A stretch of DNA of 64,000 nt, taken from contig NZ_JADWYR010000001.1 in assembly GCF_015831355.1 (NCBI RefSeq), forward strand, positions 372,001-436,000, read 5' to 3'. Under the pieces are notes generated by a model that searched no databases, was not told the DNA's origin, and was given only the letters and a program-made list of their open reading frames with translations. The stretch is from Panacibacter microcysteis. GTDB taxonomy: Bacteria; Bacteroidota; Bacteroidia; Chitinophagales; Chitinophagaceae. A program made the translations under genes and the position numbers. Below, piece after piece: positions 27,940 through 36,046 of this stretch (its first letter is position 1; each line of letters opens with the position of its first letter).

Positions 27940-28010
27940 TTGATTAGAAAATAACGCTGGTTAGGTTGTTTGTTAAAGCACGCAAAATATGGATTAGCGG
28001 TAAGAGTATG

Positions 28011-28090
28011 ATGGTACCAGCTTTTGAGCACTGTGGCATCGCCTGTTGTGTCACTCACTTTTGCGTTCCGTTGTTATGGCGGCTGCAGCG
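28011..28090 (-). repeat. Intergenic modular repeat, copy 13 (type B core with type C outer flank)
   Basis: Reading inward: GGTACCAGC, GGCATCGCCTGTTGTGTCAC, TCACTTTTGCG, then TTCCGTTGTTATGGCGGCTG, a stretch otherwise attached to type C cores (copy 16). It is a hybrid of two versions. The 325 bp gap 27906-28230 otherwise holds only the M16 promoter; I see no gene. Confidence 0.85.
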
Positions 28091-28230
28091 TGCTTTTTGT
28101 GCATACAACGCATGGAAGTTGCCAGGCACAACAGCCAAAGCGTTTCATAAAAACTTGCTGCGCTCCAATGCAAAATTTTGTGTGCATATTATATTTTGCA
28201 TAATTTGACCGCTTTAAACCACTCCTTATT

Positions 28231-29934
28231 ATGTCTAACTCACTTTTCCGAAAAAAATCTATTGAAAAAATTGTCAAAGATGCAGAAGCCGGTTTGGACG
28301 ATGGGCACGGACATAGCGGTGGCTTAAAAAAAGTGTTGAATGTAAAAGACCTCACCTTTATGGGTATAGCCGCGGTGGTGGGTGCGGGTATATTCTCTAC
28401 TATAGGCAAGGCCGCTTTTGACGGCGGCCCGGGTATTTCCCTGCTCTTTATTATAACAGCGGTAACATGCGGCTTCTCTGCGCTGTGCTACGCCGAGTTT
28501 GCCAGCCGTGTGCCTATTGCAGGCAGTGCGTATACTTACGCTTATGTATCGTTTGGAGAAATTATTGCATGGATCATTGGCTGGGCACTCATACTTGAAT
28601 ATGCGATAGGTAATATTGTGGTAGCTATTTCCTGGAGCGGTTATTTTAATAACCTGCTCGAAGGCTTTGGCCTTCATTTACCCGGCTGGATGATTACAGA
28701 CCCAGGCAGTGCAAAAGAGGCTTTTACCAAAGCGCAGGAAACACTCAATGCAGGCGGCGCACTTGACAAAACAATGCAGTTTGCCTACGACACATGGAAC
28801 AATGCACCGGTAATTGCCGGCAAACATATCTTCTTGAACATACCAGCGTTCATCATCGTATGCCTTATCAGCGCGCTTACCTATATAGGCATGAAAGAAA
28901 GTAAAAAGATGACCAATTTCCTGGTGATCTTCAAAATACTCGTCATCATTTTTGTAATTATTGTAGGCTTTTTCTTTGTAGAACCGGGCAACTGGAACCC
29001 TTTTATGCCAAATGACTTTGGTGGTGTATTAAAAGGCGTATCTGCCGTCTTCTATGCGTATATTGGTTTTGATGCCATTTCCACCACGGCAGAAGAATGC
29101 CGCAACCCGCAAAGGGATCTTCCCCGGGGTATGATATATTCACTGGTTATATGTACTGTGCTGTATATCCTTGTAGCTTTTGTGCTAACCGGCATGGTAA
29201 ACTATTCAGAATTGAATGTATCTGACCCACTTGCTTTTGTTTTTGAAAGGGTTGGCCAAAACTGGATCGGCTATATTGTTTCTGTAAGTGCTGTTGTTGC
29301 CACCACCAGTGTGTTGCTGGTTTTTCAACTGGGACAACCGCGTATATGGATGAGCATGAGCCGTGACGGATTACTGCCAAAAGCTTTTGGAAAGGTTCAC
29401 CCGAAATACCAGACGCCATGGTTTTCTACTATTATAACAGGTATACTGGTTGCCGTACCTTCTTTGTTTATGAGGAGTTCTTTAATGACAGATCTTACGA
29501 GTATAGGAACACTGTTTGCATTTGTACTTGTGTCCGGCGGAGTGTTAACCTTGCCAAGAATTGCCAATTTAACCGGCAATTCTACGGGTAAGTTTAAACT
29601 GCCATACATAAACGGAAAGGTAATTGTGCCATTACTATTTGTACTCTTTGCTTTTTTCTCTAAAGACAGGATAATTTCAAGTGTACAAAACCTGGGCAGT
29701 GATAACCTGCAGGAGATCCTGTTTGTTATTTTTATTGTGCTGGCTGCAGTATTGAGCGTATTAACTTTTATACGCAACTACTCGTTAATCCCAATATTGG
29801 GTGTATTGTTTTGTTCTTACCTGCTGATTGAAATACCTGCGGTATCGTGGATGTATTTTCTTATCTGGATGGCTATTGGTTTGTCAATTTATTTTTTGTA
29901 CGGCTACAGGAAAAGCAGGCTGGCAAAAGCATAA
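28231..29934 (+). CDS. APC family amino acid permease
   Basis: Inner-membrane secondary transporter, 567 residues with about 12-14 hydrophobic helices. The start motif GIAAVVGAGIFSTIGKAAFDGGPGIS near residue 55 is the APC helix-1 unwound substrate site, and FYAYIGFDAISTTAEECRNPQRDLPRGM near residue 275 is typical of the cationic amino acid transporter subgroup (CAT/YfnA-like). The N-terminus LFRKKSIEKIVKDAE is also typical of that subgroup. Substrate is an amino acid but which one is not decided. Not in an operon; transcribed away from the M16 genes. Confidence 0.92.
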   Translation: MSNSLFRKKSIEKIVKDAEAGLDDGHGHSGGLKKVLNVKDLTFMGIAAVVGAGIFSTIGKAAFDGGPGISLLFIITAVTCGFSALCYAEFASRVPIAGSAYTYAYVSFGEIIAWIIGWALILEYAIGNIVVAISWSGYFNNLLEGFGLHLPGWMITDPGSAKEAFTKAQETLNAGGALDKTMQFAYDTWNNAPVIAGKHIFLNIPAFIIVCLISALTYIGMKESKKMTNFLVIFKILVIIFVIIVGFFFVEPGNWNPFMPNDFGGVLKGVSAVFYAYIGFDAISTTAEECRNPQRDLPRGMIYSLVICTVLYILVAFVLTGMVNYSELNVSDPLAFVFERVGQNWIGYIVSVSAVVATTSVLLVFQLGQPRIWMSMSRDGLLPKAFGKVHPKYQTPWFSTIITGILVAVPSLFMRSSLMTDLTSIGTLFAFVLVSGGVLTLPRIANLTGNSTGKFKLPYINGKVIVPLLFVLFAFFSKDRIISSVQNLGSDNLQEILFVIFIVLAAVLSVLTFIRNYSLIPILGVLFCSYLLIEIPAVSWMYFLIWMAIGLSIYFLYGYRKSRLAKA

Positions 29935-29999
29935 ATATCAAATTACACCTTTTGTAAAGCTGTCTGTAAGCGGCTACCTGTACGCATTTCATTAGTGCT

Positions 30000-30007
30000 T
30001 AATTTTG
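30000..30007 (+). promoter_or_regulatory. -7 promoter box TAATTTTG for the Smr gene
   Basis: Exact consensus, 21 bp before ATG 30029; a possible TTG start at 30005 lies inside this box and was rejected. Confidence 0.65.
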
Positions 30008-30028
30008 CACATTAATAAACAAAAGAAG

Positions 30029-31060
30029 ATGAAATACCAGGTAGGTGATGACATTGTTGTTTTGCATACCAATGAAGAAGGCAAAGTAGTTGAGATCATC
30101 AACAACAAAATGGTAATGGTGGAAGTGCGTGGCGTTAGATTTCCATCGTACATGGACCAGATTGATTTTCCATATTTCAAACGGTTTACAGAAAAGAAAA
30201 ATATCTTTCAGCCTAAGAAAGAAAAGAAGTTCGTGGAAGATATTCCCAGGGAAAAAACAAAAGCGAAACCAGCCGAAATAAAAGCCACCACCGGTGTATG
30301 GCTTTCACTGATACCAAAATTTACTATTGATGAGTTTGGCGATGAAGTGGTGGAACTTTTTAAAATTCACGTAGTAAACAGAACAGATACCGGCTATAAG
30401 TTTAATTATGAGCAACATTTTTTTGGCAACCCTTCTTTTGAACTAGCAAACGAAGTAACAGCCTTCCATGACTTCTACCTGCATGATCTTTCGTTTGCCG
30501 ACTTTAACGACAGCCCTTCGTTTCTTTTTGAATTCTCGCTTATAACACCAGTCAAAAACAAGGCGGAGTTCTACGAGGCATCCGTGAAATTAAAGGCCAG
30601 ACAACTTTTTCAAAAAGTGGAAGAGATGAAAGAGAAGAACGAGCCTACCATCAGTTTTAAACTCTTTGAAACATACCCGGATAAGGCGTTTGATGACAAA
30701 CCTGATGTTCCAACCGGCGTTCACAAACAGTTTACTGCCTACGAGGCAAAAAAAGCCAGGCAAAACCTGCCTTCGCCCAGGAGTGTGGTGGACCTGCATA
30801 TGGAAAAACTTTCAGACAACTGGAGCCATATGAGCAACTTTGAAATTCTTACCATGCAACTGAACGAGTTTGAAAAATGGTACGATCTTGCCGTGGCTCA
30901 CCTGCAACCTGGCCTTACCATTATTCACGGTGTGGGCAGCGGCAAACTCAGGGATGAGATACATGACATACTTAAGTCGAAAAAAGAAGTGCGATATTTT
31001 ATTAACCAATACCACCCGCAATATGGATATGGCGCTACGGAGATTTACTTCCAGTATTGA
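30029..31060 (+). CDS. DUF2027 and Smr domain protein
   Basis: A 343-residue cytosolic protein. The N-terminal ~70 residues form a small beta domain (MKYQVGDDIVVLHTNEEGKVVEII), the middle matches the DUF2027 region, and the last ~85 residues are a Smr domain (MutS2 C-terminal type): VDLHMEKLSDNW, then LTIIHGVGSGKLRDEIHDIL with the HGxGxGxLR nuclease/ribosome-associated motif, ending YGYGATEIYF. Smr domains cleave or bind nucleic acid, and recent knowledge of MutS2-type Smr proteins links them to collided ribosomes. The combined architecture is common in Bacteroidota, with no assigned role. Confidence 0.88.
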   Translation: MKYQVGDDIVVLHTNEEGKVVEIINNKMVMVEVRGVRFPSYMDQIDFPYFKRFTEKKNIFQPKKEKKFVEDIPREKTKAKPAEIKATTGVWLSLIPKFTIDEFGDEVVELFKIHVVNRTDTGYKFNYEQHFFGNPSFELANEVTAFHDFYLHDLSFADFNDSPSFLFEFSLITPVKNKAEFYEASVKLKARQLFQKVEEMKEKNEPTISFKLFETYPDKAFDDKPDVPTGVHKQFTAYEAKKARQNLPSPRSVVDLHMEKLSDNWSHMSNFEILTMQLNEFEKWYDLAVAHLQPGLTIIHGVGSGKLRDEIHDILKSKKEVRYFINQYHPQYGYGATEIYFQY

Positions 31061-31072
31061 TGCCATGGGTTA

Positions 31073-31130
31073 TACAGATGAACGTAATGCGACGCAAGGG
31101 ACGATGCCATAAAATACTACTGCCGGCTCC
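31073..31130 (+). repeat. Intergenic modular repeat, copy 14 (type D core)
   Basis: ACAGATGAACGTAATGCGAC then GCAAGGGACGATGCCA and outer end ACTGCCGGCTCC. Ends 15 bp before the rnpB promoter box. Confidence 0.8.
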
Positions 31131-31145
31131 ATCATTTTCTTACTG

Positions 31146-31153
31146 TATTTTTG
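31146..31153 (+). promoter_or_regulatory. -7 promoter box TATTTTTG for rnpB
   Basis: Exact consensus ending 5 bases before the first paired base region of the RNase P RNA, so transcription should begin at about the mature 5' end. Confidence 0.7.
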
Positions 31154-31158
31154 CAATT

Positions 31159-31503
31159 GCACAAACCCGAACTATCGCTTTGTTTACAAAGAGGAAAGTC
31201 CGGACAGCATAGGGTAAATCCACCGGTTAAGCGCCGGGTTCCGGTATACGCCGGAAACAGACAGTGCCACAGAAAATAACCGTTCTGCCAACGCAGAATA
31301 AGGGTGAAAATGTGAGGTAAGAGCTCACAGTATGGTATAGTAATATACCGTACGGGTAAACCTTGGATGCTGTAATGCCATGTATAGGCTCGCCCGAGGG
31401 CGGCCCGCCTGATGAGCCAGGGTAGGCAGCTACAGGTAAACAGTAATGTTTATCGCAGATAAATGATAGTGTTGAAACAGAATCCGGCTTACGAGGTTTG
31501 TGT
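31159..31503 (+). ncRNA. rnpB: RNase P RNA (class A)
   Basis: Catalytic RNA of RNase P, which trims tRNA 5' leaders. Helix P1 pairs CACAAACC (31160-31167) with GGTTTGTG (31495-31502). The universally conserved blocks are present in order: GAGGAAAGTCCGGAC (31191-31205), CACAGAAAATAACCG (31269-31283), AGGGTGAAAATGTGAGGTAA (31301-31320) followed by GAGCTCAC, GGTAAACC, a GGGTAGGCAGCT-like segment (31420-31432), and ACAGAATCCGGCTTA (31477-31491) that closes P4. Length ~345 nt is normal. It has its own promoter box and terminator. Confidence 0.96.
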
Positions 31504-31507
31504 TTTT

Positions 31508-31540
31508 AAAATGCCTGGCGCACTTGCACCAGGCATTTTT
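31508..31540 (+). terminator. Terminator of rnpB
   Basis: Stem AAAATGCCTGG (31508-31518) / CCAGGCATTTT (31529-31539) with the T-tract at the end. Confidence 0.88.
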
Positions 31541-31671
31541 GTGCAATCCGCTTCAGTAGTTTTTACTGCATACATAGCCATTGAATTTTCCTGTTCAGCC
31601 AAGGCTGTTGCTGTATAATATGCAATGCATTTAACTTCAACCACCTTAAAAGGTGTGTGTAAATTTTCTGT

Positions 31672-31854
31672 ATGCAGTCTATACTATACGATTTTGAGTT
31701 TATGCGGGTACAGCAGCAGCTAAAACTGGAGAAGCATCTTTTTGCCAGAGCCTTTCACCGGGGAAAAAGTTTGTCCCAGCTAAAAAAGCAGCTTAACCAG
31801 ATCAGCAAACTGGAAAGAAAATACAAAGCTCTTTCTATTGTTCAGTACAATTGA
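31672..31854 (+). CDS. Possible small protein, 60 residues
   Basis: Not recognised. Begins MQSILYDFEFMRVQQQLKLE and is very rich in Lys, Arg, Gln and Leu with a long predicted amphipathic helix (LSQLKKQLNQISKLERKYKAL), giving a coiled-coil look. No signal peptide or membrane segment. It occupies the space between rnpB and the YciI-like gene on the same strand, with no exact -7 box upstream (TAAATTTTC is near). The consistent codon use and lack of a competing gene make it plausible. Confidence 0.4.
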   Translation: MQSILYDFEFMRVQQQLKLEKHLFARAFHRGKSLSQLKKQLNQISKLERKYKALSIVQYN

Positions 31855-31920
31855 TGATGGCCCTTTTTAGCGTATATTTATTACCACACTTTATTATAAA
31901 TAACCCGCTAAACATGGCTT

Positions 31921-32379
31921 ATGAAACGGCTCATCATACTGCTTACATGCCTGTTATACCTGGCTAACACCAACGCACAATCAACAAACCCATTGTATGA
32001 TTCTTCTCTGGCCAAATCTTTAGGCGCAGATGAGTATGGTATGAAAATGTATGTGCTGGTAATGCTGAAAACGGGGCCTGCTACAATCGACAATAAAGCA
32101 ACGGTTGACAGCCTCTTTGGCGGGCACATGCAAAATATAGGCAGGCTTGCAAAAGAAAACAAACTGGTTGTTGCAGGGCCGCTGGCAAAGAATAACAAAA
32201 ATTACCGCGGTATTTTTATACTCAATGTAGACACAATAGAAAAAGCAAAAGCGTTAATTGATACAGACCCTGCTGTACACGCAGGCCTGCTTGATGCGGA
32301 TTTGTTTGGCTGGTATGGTTCGGCTGCATTACCTGTATACCTTAAAACGCATGAAAAAATTGAAAAGCAACATCCCTGA
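31921..32379 (+). CDS. Secreted YciI-like protein
   Basis: A 152-residue exported protein: signal peptide MKRLIILLTCLLYLANTNAQ, then a YciI-type ferredoxin-like fold with MYVLVMLKTGPATIDNKATV, HMQNIGRLAKENKLVVAGPL and IFILNVDTIEKAKALIDTDP. YciI domains bind or process small molecules and are poorly characterised; the conserved His (GGHMQNIGRL) and Asp positions are present. Exported versions are frequent in Bacteroidota. It converges on the CoA-transferase gene with stops touching (32379/32380), leaving no room for a separate terminator. Confidence 0.8.
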   Translation: MKRLIILLTCLLYLANTNAQSTNPLYDSSLAKSLGADEYGMKMYVLVMLKTGPATIDNKATVDSLFGGHMQNIGRLAKENKLVVAGPLAKNNKNYRGIFILNVDTIEKAKALIDTDPAVHAGLLDADLFGWYGSAALPVYLKTHEKIEKQHP

Positions 32380-33075
32380 TTATTGTATACACGTCGTTTT
32401 CCTTTCTATACGTTTTTCATAGTTGCTGCCCCTGAAAATACGGTGTACATATACGCCCGCAACATGAATTTCATCGGGCTCCAGCATGCCCGGCTCTACT
32501 AGTTCCTCTACTTCAGCTATGGTGATGTTGCCGGCTTTGGCCATGGAAGTAGAAAAATTTCTTGTTGTTTTCCTGAAAACAAGGTTCCCCATCGTATCAC
32601 CCTTCCAGGCTTTTACCAGTGCAAAATCTGCATGCAGCGCATGTTCCATTAAATACATCTTGCCGTCAAACTCCCGCGTTTCCTTACCCTGTGCTATTTC
32701 AGTTCCGTAGCCGGCAGGTGTAAAAAACGCAGGAATGCCCATGCCAGCCATTTGTATGCGTGTAGCCAGTGTACCCTGCGGAACAAGATCAACTTCCAGT
32801 TCTCCGCTTAGTAACTGTCTTTCAAACTCTGCATTTTCACCTACATAACTGCTGATCATTTTCCTGATCTGTCTTGTTTTCAGCAACAGGCCCAGCCCAA
32901 AATCATCCACGCCGGCATTGTTTGATATGCAGGTTAACCCGCTTATGCCTTTTGCAACCAGTGCACTGATGGCATTTTCCGGTATACCACAAAGGCCAAA
33001 ACCGCCAAGCATGATCGTCTTACCGTCTTGTATGTCGTAAACAGCCTCTGTAGCGTTAGCAAATACTTTATTCAT
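32380..33075 (-). CDS. scoA: 3-oxoacid CoA-transferase subunit A
   Basis: Alpha subunit of succinyl-CoA:3-ketoacid CoA-transferase, used in ketone-body/branched acid activation. From ATG 33075 it has 231 residues; the TTG at 33084 was rejected. Motifs: [20 protein letters not shown] near residue 17, the subunit-A signature [19 protein letters not shown], and [20 protein letters not shown]. The catalytic Glu is in subunit B, which normally follows directly; here the next position is occupied by the convergent YciI-like gene and no subunit B is in the window. Confidence 0.92.
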   Translation of the reverse strand: MNKVFANATEAVYDIQDGKTIMLGGFGLCGIPENAISALVAKGISGLTCISNNAGVDDFGLGLLLKTRQIRKMISSYVGENAEFERQLLSGELEVDLVPQGTLATRIQMAGMGIPAFFTPAGYGTEIAQGKETREFDGKMYLMEHALHADFALVKAWKGDTMGNLVFRKTTRNFSTSMAKAGNITIAEVEELVEPGMLEPDEIHVAGVYVHRIFRGSNYEKRIERKTTCIQ

Positions 33076-33094
33076 GGCAGGCAAATTTTCTGTA

Positions 33095-33102
33095 CAAATG
33101 TA
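33095..33102 (-). promoter_or_regulatory. -7 promoter box TACATTTG for scoA
   Basis: Exact consensus on the minus strand, 19 bp before the ATG at 33075. Confidence 0.65.
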
Positions 33103-33140
33103 TTGAAGCAGGCAGGATTAAAGCAGTTCATTTTTTTGGA

Positions 33141-33190
33141 AACCGGCTGCAGCAACATTTTTCAGCACCGGTTGTGTCACTCACTTGTAC
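33141..33190 (-). repeat. Intergenic modular repeat, copy 15 (type B core, minus orientation)
   Basis: Outer end AACCGGCTGCAG, core GGTTGTGTCACTCACTTGTA ending at 33190. Confidence 0.85.
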
Positions 33191-33262
33191 ACTATATCGC
33201 TTTTCAGCAACGATACTGCATAGCGTGGCCACTTTAGAAACAGTTTTTACGGCGCAATCAAA

Positions 33263-33616
33263 CTATTGCGCATGCATATTCTGGAACAGTTCCATCCTTT
33301 TCCTGTTGGCATAGCCCACAACAGAATCGAGGAGTATTTTTTGTTTATCAGGATGCTCTATATAATACTGGTAACTATCGTAAAATTGTTCTTTGGATAT
33401 ACCATACAATTGAAAGATCTGCTGGTAACTGTTGGTCGAAATATCGCGGATCTTTACAGTATCAATACCCGAAAGATTTTGAGCAAGCGAGCCTGCACGC
33501 AACATATCCCACATTATCGGTTTCATTTCATTGATGCCGAGTACATCATCCGGTATCTCGTTGGGTGATGAGCAAGCTGCAAAAATAACCGCCACTACTA
33601 TAAAAATTTTACGCAT
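33263..33616 (-). CDS. DUF4296 lipoprotein
   Basis: A 117-residue predicted lipoprotein: MRKIFIVVAVIFAACSSPNE has a lipobox-type FAAC with the acylated Cys at position 15. The mature part resembles DUF4296 (NEMKPIMWDMLRAGSLAQ, then FYDSYQYYIEHPDKQKILLDSV). Start and preceding stop overlap as TAATG, so it is translationally coupled to the PorD-like gene. Last gene of the bamD-to-DUF4296 block; function unknown, envelope location likely. Confidence 0.8.
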   Translation of the reverse strand: MRKIFIVVAVIFAACSSPNEIPDDVLGINEMKPIMWDMLRAGSLAQNLSGIDTVKIRDISTNSYQQIFQLYGISKEQFYDSYQYYIEHPDKQKILLDSVVGYANRKRMELFQNMHAQ

Positions 33617-34533
33617 TATTTTAATTCGTTTCTGTATTTGGTAGTATTGGCAACATCAATCTTGGTTAATAATTCCGCAGCCTTTGTTTTGGTAAGCTGG
33701 TCTGCCTTTTTAAAAATGCCGATCAGTTCATCGCTCCTGTTTTGCAGGAAGAACTGAACGATCATCGTGTTTGGATTTTGCTGAATAAAATCAGCCAGGC
33801 TGCCCAGTGTGGCCAGCATGCTGTTTCTTGCTGCCGCCTGGTCCTGGTAAAGCATATCTAAACCCGACCGGAAATACGCATACAAAATATCATGTATCTG
33901 GTTGTAGCGGGCCGTATTAAGATTATTGGAAAGCCAGTACCTGTTCCTGTTTCCGTCAAATGCTTTCCACCCGCTTATGTCTCTCGATTCTGGCGCATTC
34001 GTAACAATATTCAATGCTTTCTGAAAGTATTGCTCACCACCTTTGGCTTCAAAAGAATCGTAATCCAGGCCAAGAATAATGTAAACGTAATAGGCAAATA
34101 CAGCGGTAAGATTACCGGCCAGCGGATCGTTACCCCCTACTCTTGCCTCATTAAATTCTACCGGCTGGTACTCCACGTATTTAAACGTAAAATCCCCGTC
34201 CTGGAAGTTTACAAGCGGGCTTTGATAACTGGCATTGTAAATTGGTCTGGCAGCCTGAACGGTAAGTGTTGCTTTATACACATTGTCATCCTGCACGCTG
34301 GAAATATTCAGCAGAAAATTGCATTGTATTTTTTCCTGCGTCTGAAAAACATCTTTTGTCCACTTCCGGTTGTTGATCATATTGGTCAACTGCGTTTGTA
34401 ATGTTCTGAAGATGTTCTTATTGGTAGTGGTGCTTAATTGCTGTGCCAGTACTGTTACTTTGGCCTGTATCTCCTGTGCACGGGTACATGTTGCAGTAAC
34501 CAGTAGTGTTATGATCAAAAGGGTTTTACGCAT
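33616..34533 (-). CDS. DUF4835 family protein (PorD-like, type IX secretion associated)
   Basis: A 305-residue exported protein with signal peptide MRKTLLIITLLVTATCTRAQ. It matches the DUF4835 family by its core YNASYQSPLVNFQDGDFTFKY, AVFAYYVYIILGLDYDSF, GGEQYFQKALNIV and GWKAFDGNRNRYWLSNNL. In Flavobacteria and relatives this family carries the name PorD and is associated with the type IX secretion system; the exact role is not established. The start overlaps the end of coaBC by 8 bp and its stop overlaps the next start, so the block is one transcript. T9SS cargo-like proteins occur elsewhere in the window. Confidence 0.8.
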   Translation of the reverse strand: MRKTLLIITLLVTATCTRAQEIQAKVTVLAQQLSTTTNKNIFRTLQTQLTNMINNRKWTKDVFQTQEKIQCNFLLNISSVQDDNVYKATLTVQAARPIYNASYQSPLVNFQDGDFTFKYVEYQPVEFNEARVGGNDPLAGNLTAVFAYYVYIILGLDYDSFEAKGGEQYFQKALNIVTNAPESRDISGWKAFDGNRNRYWLSNNLNTARYNQIHDILYAYFRSGLDMLYQDQAAARNSMLATLGSLADFIQQNPNTMIVQFFLQNRSDELIGIFKKADQLTKTKAAELLTKIDVANTTKYRNELK

Positions 34534-35722
34534 GTAGCTTTTGTATAATGATGTTTACAATATCGGCAGCAATGGCCTGTTTGCTGGCAAGGCTCAGGTT
34601 ATACTCGTTGCCATCCCTGTCAAAAACAGTAACCTTATTGGTATCATGACCAAACCCGGCATCTTTGTCACGCAGCGAGTTCAATACGATCATATCTGCA
34701 TTTTTTGCCTGTAACTTGCTTTGCGCGTAAGCACGTTCATTATTTGTTTCGAGCGCAAAACCTACCAATAACTGTCCGGGCTTTTTTTCTTCACCCAAAG
34801 ATTTTAAAATATCTCTTGTTTTAGACAGTTGTATTGTTAAATCTTCGTTGGTCTTCTTAATTTTCTCTATGGCAACTTCAATTGGTTTATAGTCTGCTAC
34901 CGCCGCGCTCATCACCGCAATATCAACACCCGGAAAAAGAGCGGTGCAGGCTTCATACATACTTTGTGCGCTGGTTACGCCTGTTACAGCTATACCGGCA
35001 TAACTGGTGCGCTGGCTGGTAGGGCCTGTTACAAGCTCCACGTCAGCACCCTGCAGGTAAAAAGCTTCTGCCAAAGCAAAACCCATTTTACCAGAGGAGT
35101 GGTTTCCAATAAAACGAACCGGGTCTATTGCTTCATAGGTTGGGCCGGCAGTAACCAGTACTTTTTTCCCGGCAAGTGTTTTTTCCCTGAAAAAATTTTC
35201 TGTGAGGTATTGCACAATGGTTTCCGGCTCAGCCATCCTGCCTTCGCCAATAAGGCCGCTTGCCAGCTCTCCTTTTTCCACGTTGAGAATACTATTGCCA
35301 TAAGACCGCAACAAATTAATATTCCGCTGCGTAGAGGCGTGGTGCCACATGTCTTCATCCATAGCCGGAGATACAACCACCGGGCAGGTGGCAGATAAAT
35401 ACACAGCCAGTAAAAGATTATCACACTGGCCGCTGGCCATTTTGGCCAGCGTATTACAACTGGCAGGGGCTATTACCATTACGTCTGCCCAGCGGCCGAG
35501 CATTACATGATTGGCCCAGGTGTCTTCATCAAAAAGATCAACCAGTACTTTGTTGTTTGACAATGTAGAAAGTACAAGCGGCGATACGAAGCTTTTGGCA
35601 GCATTTGTCATTACAACTTTTACTTCTGCGCCTCCTTTTACAAGTAGCCGTACCAGCAGAATGGCTTTGTAAGCTGCAATACTGCCTGTAATACCCAACA
35701 ATATTTTTTTGCCTTTGAGCAT
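34526..35722 (-). CDS. coaBC: Bifunctional phosphopantothenoylcysteine decarboxylase/synthetase
   Basis: Coenzyme A synthesis: the C-terminal half couples phosphopantothenate with cysteine (CTP-dependent), the N-terminal flavoprotein half decarboxylates the product. ATG 35722 gives 398 residues starting MLKGKKILLGITGSIAAYKA, the normal N-terminus; the frame is open to 35932 only because it runs through repeat copy 16, and a second possible ATG lies at 35752. Motifs: the FMN Ser/His region, ASCNTLAKMASGQCDNLL, PAMDEDMW, and in the second half TAGPTYEAIDPVRFIGNHSS and KMGFALAEA. Member of the conserved bamD-rpoZ-coaBC-porD order. Confidence 0.94.
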   Translation of the reverse strand: MLKGKKILLGITGSIAAYKAILLVRLLVKGGAEVKVVMTNAAKSFVSPLVLSTLSNNKVLVDLFDEDTWANHVMLGRWADVMVIAPASCNTLAKMASGQCDNLLLAVYLSATCPVVVSPAMDEDMWHHASTQRNINLLRSYGNSILNVEKGELASGLIGEGRMAEPETIVQYLTENFFREKTLAGKKVLVTAGPTYEAIDPVRFIGNHSSGKMGFALAEAFYLQGADVELVTGPTSQRTSYAGIAVTGVTSAQSMYEACTALFPGVDIAVMSAAVADYKPIEVAIEKIKKTNEDLTIQLSKTRDILKSLGEEKKPGQLLVGFALETNNERAYAQSKLQAKNADMIVLNSLRDKDAGFGHDTNKVTVFDRDGNEYNLSLASKQAIAADIVNIIIQKLHA

Positions 35723-35764
35723 ATTTCGGTTTGGTAAGATTTTGTTTGTCATCTTTGGTTCTGT

Positions 35765-35821
35765 GGGCATCGCCTGTTGCCACGCTCGTTTCAACGTTCC
35801 GTTGTTATGGCGGCTGCAGCG
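35765..35821 (-). repeat. Intergenic modular repeat, copy 16 (type C core, minus orientation)
   Basis: GGGCATCGCCTGTTGCCACG, CTCGTTTCAACGTTCCGTTG, then TTATGGCGGCTGCAGCG. Left arm of the inverted pair 35765-35952. Upstream part of the over-extended coaBC frame. Confidence 0.85.
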
Positions 35822-35899
35822 TTCCGGAAAAACACCCCGCGCCAGGTACAAACCTTTCATAATGCACGATTGCCGCTTCCTGTTGAATAATGTTCCTGC

Positions 35900-35952
35900 A
35901 GTACAAGAGTGCGACGCAAGGGACGATGCCATTGTTTACCGCTGCCGGGTCC
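35900..35952 (+). repeat. Intergenic modular repeat, copy 17 (type A core)
   Basis: Core AGTACAAGAGTGCGACGCAA at 35900-35919, flank GGGACGATGCCA, outer end GCTGCCGGGTCC. The 324 bp gap 35723-36046 is filled by copies 16 and 17 plus the rpoZ terminator. Confidence 0.85.
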
Positions 35953-35990
35953 ATAAACCCAAAACCCAGCATAAGCCGCGGCTAAAATAA

Positions 35991-36019
35991 CAAAAACGAC
36001 AGCATGCGCTGTCGTTTTG
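35991..36019 (-). terminator. Terminator downstream of rpoZ
   Basis: Stem AAAACGACAGC / GCTGTCGTTTT around ATGC (35993-36018); the minus-strand reading ends in TTTTTG. Confidence 0.8.
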
Positions 36020-36046
36020 TAATAATATTGGAATATTAATGATCAG

